A stretch of 22,660 nucleotides of DNA, taken from NCBI GenBank assembly GCA_902798605.1, contig CADBXH010000041.1, positions 1 through 22,660 of the forward strand, read 5' to 3'. The stretch comes from an uncultured Ruminococcus sp. Its GTDB lineage: Bacteria; Bacillota_A; Clostridia; Oscillospirales; Acutalibacteraceae. A program made the translations under genes and the position numbers. This document shows, piece by piece, positions 1 to 7,916 of the stretch; within the stretch, counting starts at the first letter, position 1; each line of letters begins with the position of its first letter. The notes under the pieces are model-generated. The model saw only the letters and a program-made list of their open reading frames with translations. It made no database searches and was not told the DNA's origin.

Positions 1-4
1 ATTT

Positions 5-2479
5 ATGAGCCCGACGAAGATGAGCTCGGATAAAACGTCCGGTTTGGTCGCGAAGCTCGCGATCGAAAACACGGCGTTCAGCTTTGACAGGGAGTTTTCT
101 TATTCCGTGCCGGATTCGCTTGCAAATGACTGTCAGGCGGGCAAGCGCGTGCTCGTGCCGTTCGGCAGGGGCAACCGCAAGCGGCAGGGGATAATCACCG
201 AGGTCGCGCAGTCGTCCGATTCCGAGGACTTGGGCGGGCTCAAAAGCATTATTACTGTGCTCGATCCCGAGCCCGTGCTCAGCCCCGAGCTTCTGAAAAC
301 CGCGCGATTTATGAAGGAGCATTACTTCTGCACTCTGTACGAGGCGGTAAAAACAATGCTTCCCGCCGGAGTCAATTACAGGCTGACGACCGTGTACGGC
401 GTTAGGCTCAACGACGATGGCTTTGAGCTCAGCGACGAGGAACAGCGGCTTTACAACTACCTTCTTCAAAAAAAGAAGTCGGTAAAGCTCGATAAGATCC
501 TCGACGATTTCGGTTTTACCGACAGCTCGGTTTTGGATAAGCTTGTAAACGACGGCTTGCTCTATAAGTCGGACGAAGCGTTCAGGCGCATAAACGACGC
601 GGTTATGAAGATGGCGGCGGTAAGCCCGAACGCCGACGAAGCATCCGCAAAGCTCACGCCGAAGCAGAGCGAGGTCTTTGAGCTTATAAAGATGTCGGGC
701 GGAGTCTCGGTCAAGGAGATACGCTATTTTACCGGCGTTACTTCCTCCGTTATCGACGCGCTCCAAAAAAAGGGACTCATTTACTTTTACGACGAAGAGG
801 TTTTCAGGATAGACAGCCGCGCAGAGGACAGCGATATCCCCGAAATCGAGCTGTCCGAAGAACAGCGCAGGGCGTGCGATGACCTCTATAACGATTACAC
901 CGACACAAAGCCCCATGTGAGCCTGCTCTACGGAGTGACCGGCTCGGGCAAGACGAGCGTGTTTATGAAGCTGATCGAGCGCGTTATCGACCGCGGCGAG
1001 GGCATAATCGTAATGGTTCCCGAGATCTCGCTGACGCCTCAGTTCGTGTCGCTGTTCTCAAGCCGCTTCGGCGATAAGATCGCCGTTTTCCACAGCGCGT
1101 TGTCACTCGGCGAAAGACTTGACGAATACAAGCGCGTCAAAAAGGGCTTGGCAAAAATAGTGATAGGCACGCGCAGCGCGGTGTTCGCGCCGTTTGAAAG
1201 CGTCGGGCTTATCATTATGGACGAGGAGCAGGAGTACAGCTACAAGTCGGAGAGCTCTCCGCGTTATCACGCGCGCGAGATCGCGATGTTCCGCTGCGCC
1301 CAAAGCAACGGACTGCTTGTCCTCAGCTCCGCCACACCGAGCGTAGAGAGCTACTACTACGCAAAAACAGGCAGATATTCGCTCAACGTTTTGACAAAGC
1401 GCTACGGCAAAGCCGTACTGCCGGAGGTCATAACGGCGGATATGAACGCGGAGCTCCAAAGCGGCAACGCCACGGGATTTTCCGATGTTCTTCTGCAAAA
1501 CATAGAATACAACCTCGAGCACGGCAATCAGAGCATTCTGCTGCTCAACCGCAGGGGTCACAATTCGTTTGTCACCTGCACAAAATGCGGCGACGCCATG
1601 ACCTGCCCAAACTGCTCGATCTCACTTACATATCACAGCCGCAACAACCGGCTTATGTGCCACTACTGCGGCTATTCGATACCATTCACCGGCGAGTGCG
1701 CTACCTGCCACGGTCACACTTTAAGAATGGGCGGAACAGGCACTCAAAAGGCTGAGAAGGACATCGCCGAGATTTTCCCCGAGGCGAGGATCCTCAGAAT
1801 GGACACCGACGCGGCGTCATCAAAAACCGCCTACGAAAAGATGATAACCTCTTTTTCAAACGGAGAGTACGATATTTTGGTAGGCACCCAGATGGTAGCC
1901 AAGGGACTTGATTTTCCGAACGTAACGCTCGTGGGCGTGCTCAACACCGACCACGCGCTCTACGCGGACGATTACCGCAGCTATGAGCGTGCGTTTTCTC
2001 TGCTGACCCAAGTGGTGGGCAGAAGCGGCAGGGGAGAGCGCAAGGGTATCGCGGTAATCCAGTCGTATACCCCCGATAACCTGATAATCTCAATGGCGGC
2101 AAGGCAGGATTACGACGCCTTCTTTGACACCGAGATCAAAATCAGAGAGGCTATGCTCTATCCGCCGTTTGCCGATATTTGCCTGATAGGCTTTGTCGGC
2201 GCTGACCAAACAAAAACGCTCAAGGCGGCAAAGGGGTTCCTTGCAGAATTCGCAAAGCTCGCAAAAGCGGAGTACAGCGAACTGCCTATACGCGTCCTCG
2301 GGCCATCGCCCGCGCTTGTTATCAAGGTCAGCAATAAATACAGATATAAACTTATCATAAAATGCAAAAATAACCGCGCGTTCAGGGAGCTTCTCTCCCG
2401 CGTGCTCGTCAGCTTCGGCACAAGCCGCGACTACGCTGACGTCACCGCCTATGCGGATATGAACGCGCTCGTATGCTAA
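5..2479 (+). CDS. priA: Primosomal protein N' (replication restart helicase PriA)
   Basis: PriA is a 3'-5' DNA helicase that recognises stalled forks and reloads the replicative helicase. At 824 residues it has the usual length. An N-terminal DNA-binding region comes first, then the helicase core with Walker A GVTGSGKT at about residues 310-317 and a Walker B box DEEQ at about 406-409. Eight cysteines in four CxxC-type pairs lie at about 525-568 (CTKCG, CPNC, CHYCG, CATC) and match the PriA zinc-binding insert. The box reads DEEQ where DEAH/DEEH is more usual. The ATG lies four bases into the window, so upstream signals cannot be seen and the true start could be a few codons away (for example M6). 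It is the first visible gene of the priA-def-fmt row; def follows after 25 bases. Confidence 0.96.
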   Translation: MSPTKMSSDKTSGLVAKLAIENTAFSFDREFSYSVPDSLANDCQAGKRVLVPFGRGNRKRQGIITEVAQSSDSEDLGGLKSIITVLDPEPVLSPELLKTARFMKEHYFCTLYEAVKTMLPAGVNYRLTTVYGVRLNDDGFELSDEEQRLYNYLLQKKKSVKLDKILDDFGFTDSSVLDKLVNDGLLYKSDEAFRRINDAVMKMAAVSPNADEASAKLTPKQSEVFELIKMSGGVSVKEIRYFTGVTSSVIDALQKKGLIYFYDEEVFRIDSRAEDSDIPEIELSEEQRRACDDLYNDYTDTKPHVSLLYGVTGSGKTSVFMKLIERVIDRGEGIIVMVPEISLTPQFVSLFSSRFGDKIAVFHSALSLGERLDEYKRVKKGLAKIVIGTRSAVFAPFESVGLIIMDEEQEYSYKSESSPRYHAREIAMFRCAQSNGLLVLSSATPSVESYYYAKTGRYSLNVLTKRYGKAVLPEVITADMNAELQSGNATGFSDVLLQNIEYNLEHGNQSILLLNRRGHNSFVTCTKCGDAMTCPNCSISLTYHSRNNRLMCHYCGYSIPFTGECATCHGHTLRMGGTGTQKAEKDIAEIFPEARILRMDTDAASSKTAYEKMITSFSNGEYDILVGTQMVAKGLDFPNVTLVGVLNTDHALYADDYRSYERAFSLLTQVVGRSGRGERKGIAVIQSYTPDNLIISMAARQDYDAFFDTEIKIREAMLYPPFADICLIGFVGADQTKTLKAAKGFLAEFAKLAKAEYSELPIRVLGPSPALVIKVSNKYRYKLIIKCKNNRAFRELLSRVLVSFGTSRDYADVTAYADMNALVC

Positions 2480-2504
2480 GGCATTATTATAAGGAAGATG
2501 AAAA

Positions 2505-2990
2505 ATGGCAATCAGAAACATTGTTAAGGACGGCGACCCGATCCTGAAAAAGAAATGCCGCCCTGTAGAAAAATTTGACAAAAAGCTTGCGATCCTGCTC
2601 GATGATATGGCAGAGACAATGCACCAGGCGAACGGAGTAGGTCTTGCCGCACCGCAGGTAGGAATGCTCAGAAGAGTTGTTGTGATCGACATCGGCGAGG
2701 GCGTGATCGAGCTCGTCAACCCAAAGATCATCGCTTACAGCGGCGAGCAGGAGGGGATAGAGGGCTGTCTTTCGTTCCCCGGCGAGTGGGGCTTGGCAAA
2801 GCGACCCAACTACGTCAAGGTCAAAGCTCAGGACAGAAACGGCGACGAATTTGAAATCGACGGCGAAGAGCTGCTCGCAAGGGCTTTCTGCCACGAGATA
2901 GACCACCTCAACGGCGTTGTGTTTAAGGATGTAGCTGACAGGATGTTGTCGGCAGCCGAAATCGAAGAAATGGAAAAGAAAAACAAATGA
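2505..2990 (+). CDS. def: Peptide deformylase
   Basis: Removes the formyl group from the N-terminal methionine of new proteins; a cytoplasmic metalloenzyme. All three family motifs are present: [10 protein letters not shown] at about residues 44-53, EGCLS at about 86-90 with the metal-binding Cys88, and HEIDH at about 130-134 giving two His ligands and the catalytic Glu. At 161 residues it is a normal short bacterial deformylase. The start has an upstream purine-rich site (aaggaagatga). Its TGA overlaps the ATG of fmt (ATGA at 2987-2990), so the two are probably translationally coupled, which fits their opposite jobs: Fmt adds the formyl group and Def removes it. Confidence 0.97.
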   Translation: MAIRNIVKDGDPILKKKCRPVEKFDKKLAILLDDMAETMHQANGVGLAAPQVGMLRRVVVIDIGEGVIELVNPKIIAYSGEQEGIEGCLSFPGEWGLAKRPNYVKVKAQDRNGDEFEIDGEELLARAFCHEIDHLNGVVFKDVADRMLSAAEIEEMEKKNK

Positions 2991-3904
2991 AGATAGTATA
3001 TATGGGCACGCCCGACTTTGCCGTGCCCGCGCTCAAAAAACTGGCGGCGTGCGAATCGCATACTGTGGTCGCGGTGTTCACCCAGCCGGACAAGCCGAGG
3101 GGCAGAAAAATGATATTGACCCCTCCGGACGTTAAGGTCTGCGCCAACGAGCTCGGTATCCCCGTGTATCAGCCCGCCACAATGAGATCGGAAGAAGCGT
3201 ATAATTCATTAAAAGAATTAAATCCTGACGTGATAGTCGTCGCCGCTTACGGTCAAATATTGCCTAAACCGGTGCTTGATCTGCCAAAATACGGCTGCGT
3301 AAATATCCACGGCTCGCTTCTGCCAAAGTACCGCGGAGCCGCGCCGATACAGCAGAGCGTGCTTGACGGCGAAAAGATCACGGGCGTCACAACGATGCTT
3401 ATGGACGTCGGGCTCGATACCGGCGACATTCTGCAAACGGCTGAGACCGAGATCGGCGAAAACGAGACCGCGGGAGAGCTTTTTGACCGCCTTGCCATCC
3501 TCGGCGGAGAGCTTATTATAGAAACGCTCGAAGCGCTGCAAAACGGCACGGCCACCGCGCAAAAGCAGAATGAAGCTTTGAGCACACACACCACAAAAAT
3601 CGACAAATCCCTGTGCCCGATAGATTTTAATAAAACGGCATCGGAAGTCCACAATAAGGTAAGAGGTCTCAACCCCTGGCCGATCGCCACAACAACGGTA
3701 TCCGGCAAGCGCGTAAAGGTCTACTCAACAAGGCTTTCCGAAATGACGGGAGAGGCGGGGACTGTACTCAGCCTAAAGCCCTTTGTCGTAGCCTGCGCCG
3801 AGAATTCGGTCGAGATATTAGAAATCCAGCCCGAGGGCAAAAAGCGAATGACCGCCGAAGCGTTCCTCGCCGGGCATAAGCTGCAAATCGGAAAACATCT
3901 GTAA
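2987..3904 (+). CDS. fmt: Methionyl-tRNA formyltransferase
   Basis: Transfers a formyl group from 10-formyl-tetrahydrofolate to initiator Met-tRNA. The N-terminal formyltransferase domain begins [16 protein letters not shown]. The catalytic segment [18 protein letters not shown] carries the conserved Asn and His (His about residue 108), and [11 protein letters not shown] supplies the catalytic-region Asp. The C-terminal OB-like tRNA-binding domain starts near [12 protein letters not shown]. At 305 residues it is full length. It overlaps the def stop by four bases. A palindromic repeat pair lies directly after its stop and could affect transcript stability or read-through to the next gene. Confidence 0.97.
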   Translation: MKIVYMGTPDFAVPALKKLAACESHTVVAVFTQPDKPRGRKMILTPPDVKVCANELGIPVYQPATMRSEEAYNSLKELNPDVIVVAAYGQILPKPVLDLPKYGCVNIHGSLLPKYRGAAPIQQSVLDGEKITGVTTMLMDVGLDTGDILQTAETEIGENETAGELFDRLAILGGELIIETLEALQNGTATAQKQNEALSTHTTKIDKSLCPIDFNKTASEVHNKVRGLNPWPIATTTVSGKRVKVYSTRLSEMTGEAGTVLSLKPFVVACAENSVEILEIQPEGKKRMTAEAFLAGHKLQIGKHL

Positions 3905-3908
3905 TAAT

Positions 3909-3988
3909 GTAGGGGCGGACCCATGTGTCCGCCCGTTGACCCGCAAATGTTTGATTTTTGGCGGGCGGACACGCGGGTCCGCCCCTAC
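3909..3988. repeat. Paired GC-rich palindromic repeat (REP/MITE-like)
   Basis: Two 27-base arms, 3909-3935 and 3962-3988, are inverted copies of each other with 25 of 27 positions matching (the differing pair is at versus gc in the centre). Each arm is also a hairpin by itself: GGGCGGAC pairs with GTCCGCCC around a short loop. The 26-base spacer is unrelated and AT-richer. The element starts five bases after the fmt stop and ends about 30 bases before the next start. Elements beginning GTAGGGGCGG with this form are dispersed in many clostridial genomes (recollection, not searched). No T-tract follows, so it is not a standard terminator. Confidence 0.8.
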
Positions 3989-4019
3989 GAAAATATTTAT
4001 ATGTTTACCGGAGGTTAAT

Positions 4020-4721
4020 ATGCGTTTTTTATACGGCTTTGACTACACATATTTAATATTCATCGTGCCTTGCATAATCATTACGCTGATTTGCCAGATC
4101 CGTGTTAAGTCGGCATTTTCAAAGTATTCAAACATCCCCAATTCGCGCAATATGACAGGCGCTCAGGCGGCGGAATATGTGCTCAGGCAGAACGGAGTCA
4201 CGGGCGTGCGGATCGAGCACGTCGCGGGCTCATTGTCCGATCACTTCGACCCGCGCTCAAACACTATCAGGCTTTCCGATACGGTTTACGGAGTCGAGTC
4301 TGTCGCAGCGGTAGGAGTAGCAGCTCACGAGGCCGGTCACGCCGTACAGCACGCGAAAAACTACCTGCCGAATAAAATCAGGGGAGCGATACTCCCCGCC
4401 GCGAGAGTGGGCTCGTCACTGAGCTGGATTTTTATCCTTATCGGCTTTGTTTTTTACTACAAAGTCGGCGCGTTGTTCCTGTATATCGGCATTATCCTGT
4501 TTTCGGCTTCGGTGCTCTTTACACTGGCGACCCTTCCTGTTGAGTTCGACGCCTCAAGGCGCGCGCTGAAAACATTCAGAGATACAAATCTTTTGCTGCC
4601 CGAGGAATACAACGGCGCAAGAAGCGTTCTGCGCGCGGCAGCTATGACATATGTAGCTTCCGCTTTGACAGCGATCATGCAGCTGTTAAGATTGCTGTTT
4701 ATAGCGCGGCGCAGGAATTAA
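4020..4721 (+). CDS. Membrane zinc metallopeptidase, YugP / Zn_peptidase_2 family
   Basis: A membrane-anchored zinc peptidase of the YugP type; its substrates are not established. The zinc motif HEAGH is at about residues 103-107 in AAHEAGHAVQHA, and PVEFDAS further on is the likely third-ligand segment typical of the family. One hydrophobic stretch opens the protein (about residues 9-26), two lie in the middle after the HEAGH helix, and a hydrophobic C-terminal segment ends in basic ARRRN. I chose ATG 4020 because GGAGG sits five bases upstream and the protein then starts MRFLYGFDYTYL like YugP proteins; the longer frame from 3936 would read through the palindromic repeat. At 233 residues it matches the family (about 225). 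It is not part of the classic Bacillus priA operon at this position. Confidence 0.9.
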   Translation: MRFLYGFDYTYLIFIVPCIIITLICQIRVKSAFSKYSNIPNSRNMTGAQAAEYVLRQNGVTGVRIEHVAGSLSDHFDPRSNTIRLSDTVYGVESVAAVGVAAHEAGHAVQHAKNYLPNKIRGAILPAARVGSSLSWIFILIGFVFYYKVGALFLYIGIILFSASVLFTLATLPVEFDASRRALKTFRDTNLLLPEEYNGARSVLRAAAMTYVASALTAIMQLLRLLFIARRRN

Positions 4722-4739
4722 AGAATAACGGAGAGATAA

Positions 4740-6071
4740 ATGGCTGATCCCAGAAACACTGCCCTTGCGGTACTGCTTAAAATCGAACAGGACAAGGCGT
4801 ACTCCAACATCGCGCTCAACAACGCGGTCAAGGAGCAAAAGCTGAATAAAACGGACAGCTCGTTTGTCTCTGCGCTTGTATACGGCGTTTTGGAGCGAAA
4901 GCTCACGCTCGACTACATTATAAAACAGTATTCTAAAATTCCTTTAAGGAAAATTGAATTAAAAACAAAGCTGATTTTACGCCTCGGGATACTACAGCTT
5001 TTGTTTATGGACAAGATCCCCGAGAGCGCCGCGGTCAACGAGAGCGTAAAGCTCGCGAAAAAGCATAAGCTCCAAAAATCCGCGGGATTTATAAACGGAA
5101 TCCTGCGCAGCATCACCCGCGCTGAGGTAAAGTACGAATTGCCCGACAAAAGCGATTTGGCGTACTTTTACAGCATAAAATACTCCGTTCCGCAGGAACT
5201 TGTAAGATTGTGGCTTAATTCTTATGGAGAATTAAACGCCGAAGAGCTATTCAAAAACCTCAGCGGCAGACCTAAGATCTGCGCAAGGGTAAACACGCTT
5301 AAAACCGACCCTGACACTCTTATTGTAACGCTTAAAGAATCGGGAGTATCGGCTGAAAAATCAGATATATTAAAAAACGCCCTGTACCTCAAAAACACGG
5401 GCGCGATAGAAAGGCTCGGCGCGTACAAAAGCGGATTGTTCCATATCCAAGATTTGTCCTCGCAGCTCTGTGTCGATATGCTGTCGCCAAAGCCGAGGGA
5501 TATAATGCTCGATATTTGCGCGGCTCCCGGCGGCAAGAGCTTCACGGCGGCTCAGTATATGGAAAACCGCGGCAAGATATTTGCCTGCGACCTCTATGAC
5601 CATAAGCTGAATCTCATCAACAGCGGCGCAAAAAGGCTCGGAATAAGTATTATCCACACCTCTATCCGCGACGGCGCCTGCGGAGCATCACTTCCGCTTG
5701 CAGACAAGATACTTTGCGACGTTCCGTGCAGCGGCTTGGGAATCCTATCCCGCAAGCCCGAGATCAGGTACAAGGACGATATTATCGACAACGACCTGTC
5801 CGAGCTACAATACAAGATACTCTGCCGCAGCGCTGAGAATTTAGCGGTGGGCGGCAGGCTTGTGTATTCCACCTGTACTCTTAATCCCACCGAAAACAAC
5901 CAAAACGCCGCGCGTTTTCTGCGCGAGCACCCGAATTTTGAGGGAGTAAAGCTCAGCCTGCCAAACGGCGTTGAGCGTATGACCGATGAGCAGGAGTACG
6001 AGATCACGCTTTCGCCGCATAAGGCGAACACCGACGGTTTTTACATAGCCGCGTTTACAAGGAGGGCGTAA
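4740..6071 (+). CDS. rsmB: 16S rRNA (cytosine-967 C5)-methyltransferase RsmB
   Basis: Methylates C967 of 16S rRNA using S-adenosylmethionine. The first about 130 residues form a NusB-like RNA-binding domain (NTALAVLLKIEQDKAYSNIA...). The Rossmann methyltransferase domain follows, with SAM motif DICAAPGGKS from about residue 258, PCSG with Cys330 (motif IV) and YSTCT with Cys379 (motif VI). These are the two cysteines of the RNA m5C mechanism. 443 residues is normal. A ggagag site precedes the ATG. The stop is one base before the rlmN start, and the rlmN ribosome binding site lies inside the end of this gene. Confidence 0.96.
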   Translation: MADPRNTALAVLLKIEQDKAYSNIALNNAVKEQKLNKTDSSFVSALVYGVLERKLTLDYIIKQYSKIPLRKIELKTKLILRLGILQLLFMDKIPESAAVNESVKLAKKHKLQKSAGFINGILRSITRAEVKYELPDKSDLAYFYSIKYSVPQELVRLWLNSYGELNAEELFKNLSGRPKICARVNTLKTDPDTLIVTLKESGVSAEKSDILKNALYLKNTGAIERLGAYKSGLFHIQDLSSQLCVDMLSPKPRDIMLDICAAPGGKSFTAAQYMENRGKIFACDLYDHKLNLINSGAKRLGISIIHTSIRDGACGASLPLADKILCDVPCSGLGILSRKPEIRYKDDIIDNDLSELQYKILCRSAENLAVGGRLVYSTCTLNPTENNQNAARFLREHPNFEGVKLSLPNGVERMTDEQEYEITLSPHKANTDGFYIAAFTRRA

Positions 6072-6072
6072 A

Positions 6073-7116
6073 ATGAACTCCTTAAAAGATATAAAGTCCC
6101 TTATCCCCGAAGAGCTCAAAGCCTTCCTAACCGAAAACGGTTTTAAGCCTTTTAGGGAAAAGCAGGTCACAGACTGGCTCAAAAAGGGTGTGACGTCCTT
6201 TGATGAGATGAAAAACATCCCGTCCGAGCTGAGAGATTTTTTAAAAACAAGATGTTACATTTCTGTTGCATATATTGAAAAAAAACTCAAATCAAGGTAT
6301 GATAAAACAGTAAAGTACCTTTTTGCGCTCTGCGACGGTGAATACGTTGAAAGCGTGGTTATGAGCTATAAACACGGCTGGTCAATGTGTATATCCACGC
6401 AGGTCGGATGCAAGATGGGCTGTACCTTTTGCGCCACGGGAAAAAGCGGTTTTTCGCGCGATTTAACAGCGTCCGAAATGCTCGCTCAGATCGAAGTCGC
6501 GCAGAAGGACTTGAACATCAGAATATCAAACGTAGTCCTGATGGGTATGGGCGAGCCGCTCGATAACTTTGACAACGTGGTACGGTTCCTTACGATCGTG
6601 ACCTCGGAGCAGAGCCTCAACATCGGCGCGCGTCACATAACCCTTTCAACCTGCGGTATCGTGCCGAAGATATACGAGCTCGCGAAGCTAAAGCTGCAAA
6701 TCAACCTTGCGGTGTCGCTTCACGCTCCTAATGATGAGATCAGACGGCAGACAATGCCGGTTGCTAAGGCGTACCCGATGGATACGCTGCTAAAGGCGTG
6801 CAAAGACTATTTTGATATGACAGGCAGACGCGTCACCTTTGAATACGCGCTTATCAGCGGAGTGAACGACAGCGATATTTGCGCTGACGAGCTTGCACAA
6901 AAGCTTAAAGGGCTCAACTGCCACGTCAATCTTATCCCCGTAAACTCGGTCGAGGGCACGGGCTACACCAAAAGCGATATTAAAAGACAGCAGTCTTTTG
7001 TAAATATACTCACCGAAAACGGCACAGCCGCAACAGTAAGAAGAACGCTGGGCAGTGACATAAACGCTTCCTGCGGTCAACTAAAAAGAAATCAATTAAG
7101 TAAGGAGGATAAATAA
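6073..7116 (+). CDS. rlmN: Dual-specificity 23S rRNA (A2503-C2) / tRNA (A37-C2) methyltransferase RlmN
   Basis: A radical-SAM enzyme that methylates C2 of A2503 in 23S rRNA and A37 of some tRNAs. The iron-sulfur motif CKMGCTFC gives Cys113, Cys117 and Cys120 in the CxxxCxxC spacing. The GMGEPLDNFDNV segment is the SAM-binding GGE-like motif. Cys334 in NASCGQL near the C-terminus corresponds to the methyl-carrying cysteine. Length is 347 residues, normal for the family. The binding site GGAGGG is in the last codons of rsmB. It sits within the conserved rsmB-rlmN-prpC-prkC order of Firmicutes. Confidence 0.97.
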   Translation: MNSLKDIKSLIPEELKAFLTENGFKPFREKQVTDWLKKGVTSFDEMKNIPSELRDFLKTRCYISVAYIEKKLKSRYDKTVKYLFALCDGEYVESVVMSYKHGWSMCISTQVGCKMGCTFCATGKSGFSRDLTASEMLAQIEVAQKDLNIRISNVVLMGMGEPLDNFDNVVRFLTIVTSEQSLNIGARHITLSTCGIVPKIYELAKLKLQINLAVSLHAPNDEIRRQTMPVAKAYPMDTLLKACKDYFDMTGRRVTFEYALISGVNDSDICADELAQKLKGLNCHVNLIPVNSVEGTGYTKSDIKRQQSFVNILTENGTAATVRRTLGSDINASCGQLKRNQLSKEDK

Positions 7117-7118
7117 CT

Positions 7119-7844
7119 TTGGAAGTATTCAGCAAGAGCGATATCGGACTCGTCCGAACCCAAAACCAAGACGATTTTCGCTTCGGAGTTATTTCTCCAA
7201 GCTGTGTATGGGCAGTGGTATGCGACGGTATGGGCGGCGCCAACGGCGGCAACATAGCCAGCGCTACCGCGGCGGAGTACATCAGCACAAAAATTACCGA
7301 CTTATATAAGGACGATATGACAAAGGAGCAAATCGGCGAACTGATGGCGGAGATCGTTATGAACGCGAATCTGCAGGTCTTTGAGCTCGCCTCAAAGGAT
7401 CCCGAGCTTACCGGAATGGGAACGACCTGCGAATTTGTCTTTGTTAAGGACACCACCGTTCACGTAGTTCACGTAGGCGACAGCCGGACATACGCTATCC
7501 GCGGAGGCAAGATAAAGCAGCTTACCGAGGATCACTCTGTCGTTCAGGAAATGGTTCGCCGCGGCGAGCTGACCTATGATCAGGCTCAAAATCATCCTAA
7601 TAAGAATTTCATCACCAGAGCGCTGGGCATCAAGCCCTCCGTAAGGCTCGATTATATAGAGGCGAACTTTATTTACGGAGACGTGCTTTTGATTTGCACA
7701 GACGGTCTTTCCAACTGCGTATCCACAGGCGATATGGTCAAAATTTGCCACGAAAACCGCGGCGACAGCCTTATCAATAAGCTTGTAGAGTGCGCTAAAG
7801 AAGGCGGCGGACAGGACAACATCACCGCCACCGTGATTTACTGA
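7119..7844 (+). CDS. prpC: PP2C-type Ser/Thr protein phosphatase (PrpC/Stp)
   Basis: A cytoplasmic, Mn/Mg-dependent phosphatase that reverses phosphorylation by the neighbouring PASTA kinase PrkC. The 241-residue protein has the PP2C signatures in order: SDIGLVRTQNQDDF at the N-terminus, CDGMGGANGG, GDSRTY, TDGLSN and GGGQDNIT, supplying the metal-binding aspartates. The start is TTG at 7119: AAGGAGG (7102-7108) lies ten bases upstream, inside the end of rlmN, and the protein then begins directly with the family start. The start is three bases after the rlmN stop. prkC should follow 18 bases later, but its 5' end is damaged. Confidence 0.96.
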   Translation: MEVFSKSDIGLVRTQNQDDFRFGVISPSCVWAVVCDGMGGANGGNIASATAAEYISTKITDLYKDDMTKEQIGELMAEIVMNANLQVFELASKDPELTGMGTTCEFVFVKDTTVHVVHVGDSRTYAIRGGKIKQLTEDHSVVQEMVRRGELTYDQAQNHPNKNFITRALGIKPSVRLDYIEANFIYGDVLLICTDGLSNCVSTGDMVKICHENRGDSLINKLVECAKEGGGQDNITATVIY

Positions 7845-7862
7845 GAAAGGGAGGCTTAGGTT

Positions 7863-7916
7863 ATGGATAAATATATCGGCAAGCGACTTGACGGACGTTA
7901 CCGTATACCGCTGTAA
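7863..7916 (+). pseudogene. prkC: Detached 5' end of prkC (17 codons, then stop)
   Basis: This is the natural start of the kinase. GGGAGG lies eight bases before ATG 7863, and the peptide MDKYIGKRLDGRYRI is the normal PrkC beginning. It then reads PL and a TAA stop at 7914-7916. The rest of the kinase continues in another frame from VYRCNDT (7903 on). Compared with Bacillus subtilis PrkC, whose RYQI is followed by about 11 residues including the glycine loop before VY, those residues are missing in every frame. GTATA lies at the join (7903-7907) and would serve as a microhomology for a deletion of about 38 bases. The deleted length is inferred from the family alignment. Confidence 0.8.

Noticed and set aside
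3909..3988. Intrinsic terminator after fmt
   Set aside because: No T tract follows either arm, and the next gene has no promoter of its own that I can see.
3936..4019. N-terminal extension of the zinc peptidase from an upstream start
   Set aside because: It is read through the palindromic repeat, and ATG 4020 has GGAGG at good spacing and matches the family start.
7863..7916. Programmed ribosomal frameshift joining the two parts of prkC
   Set aside because: The glycine-loop residues are absent from all frames, so a shift alone would not restore a normal kinase, and no slippery sequence is seen.
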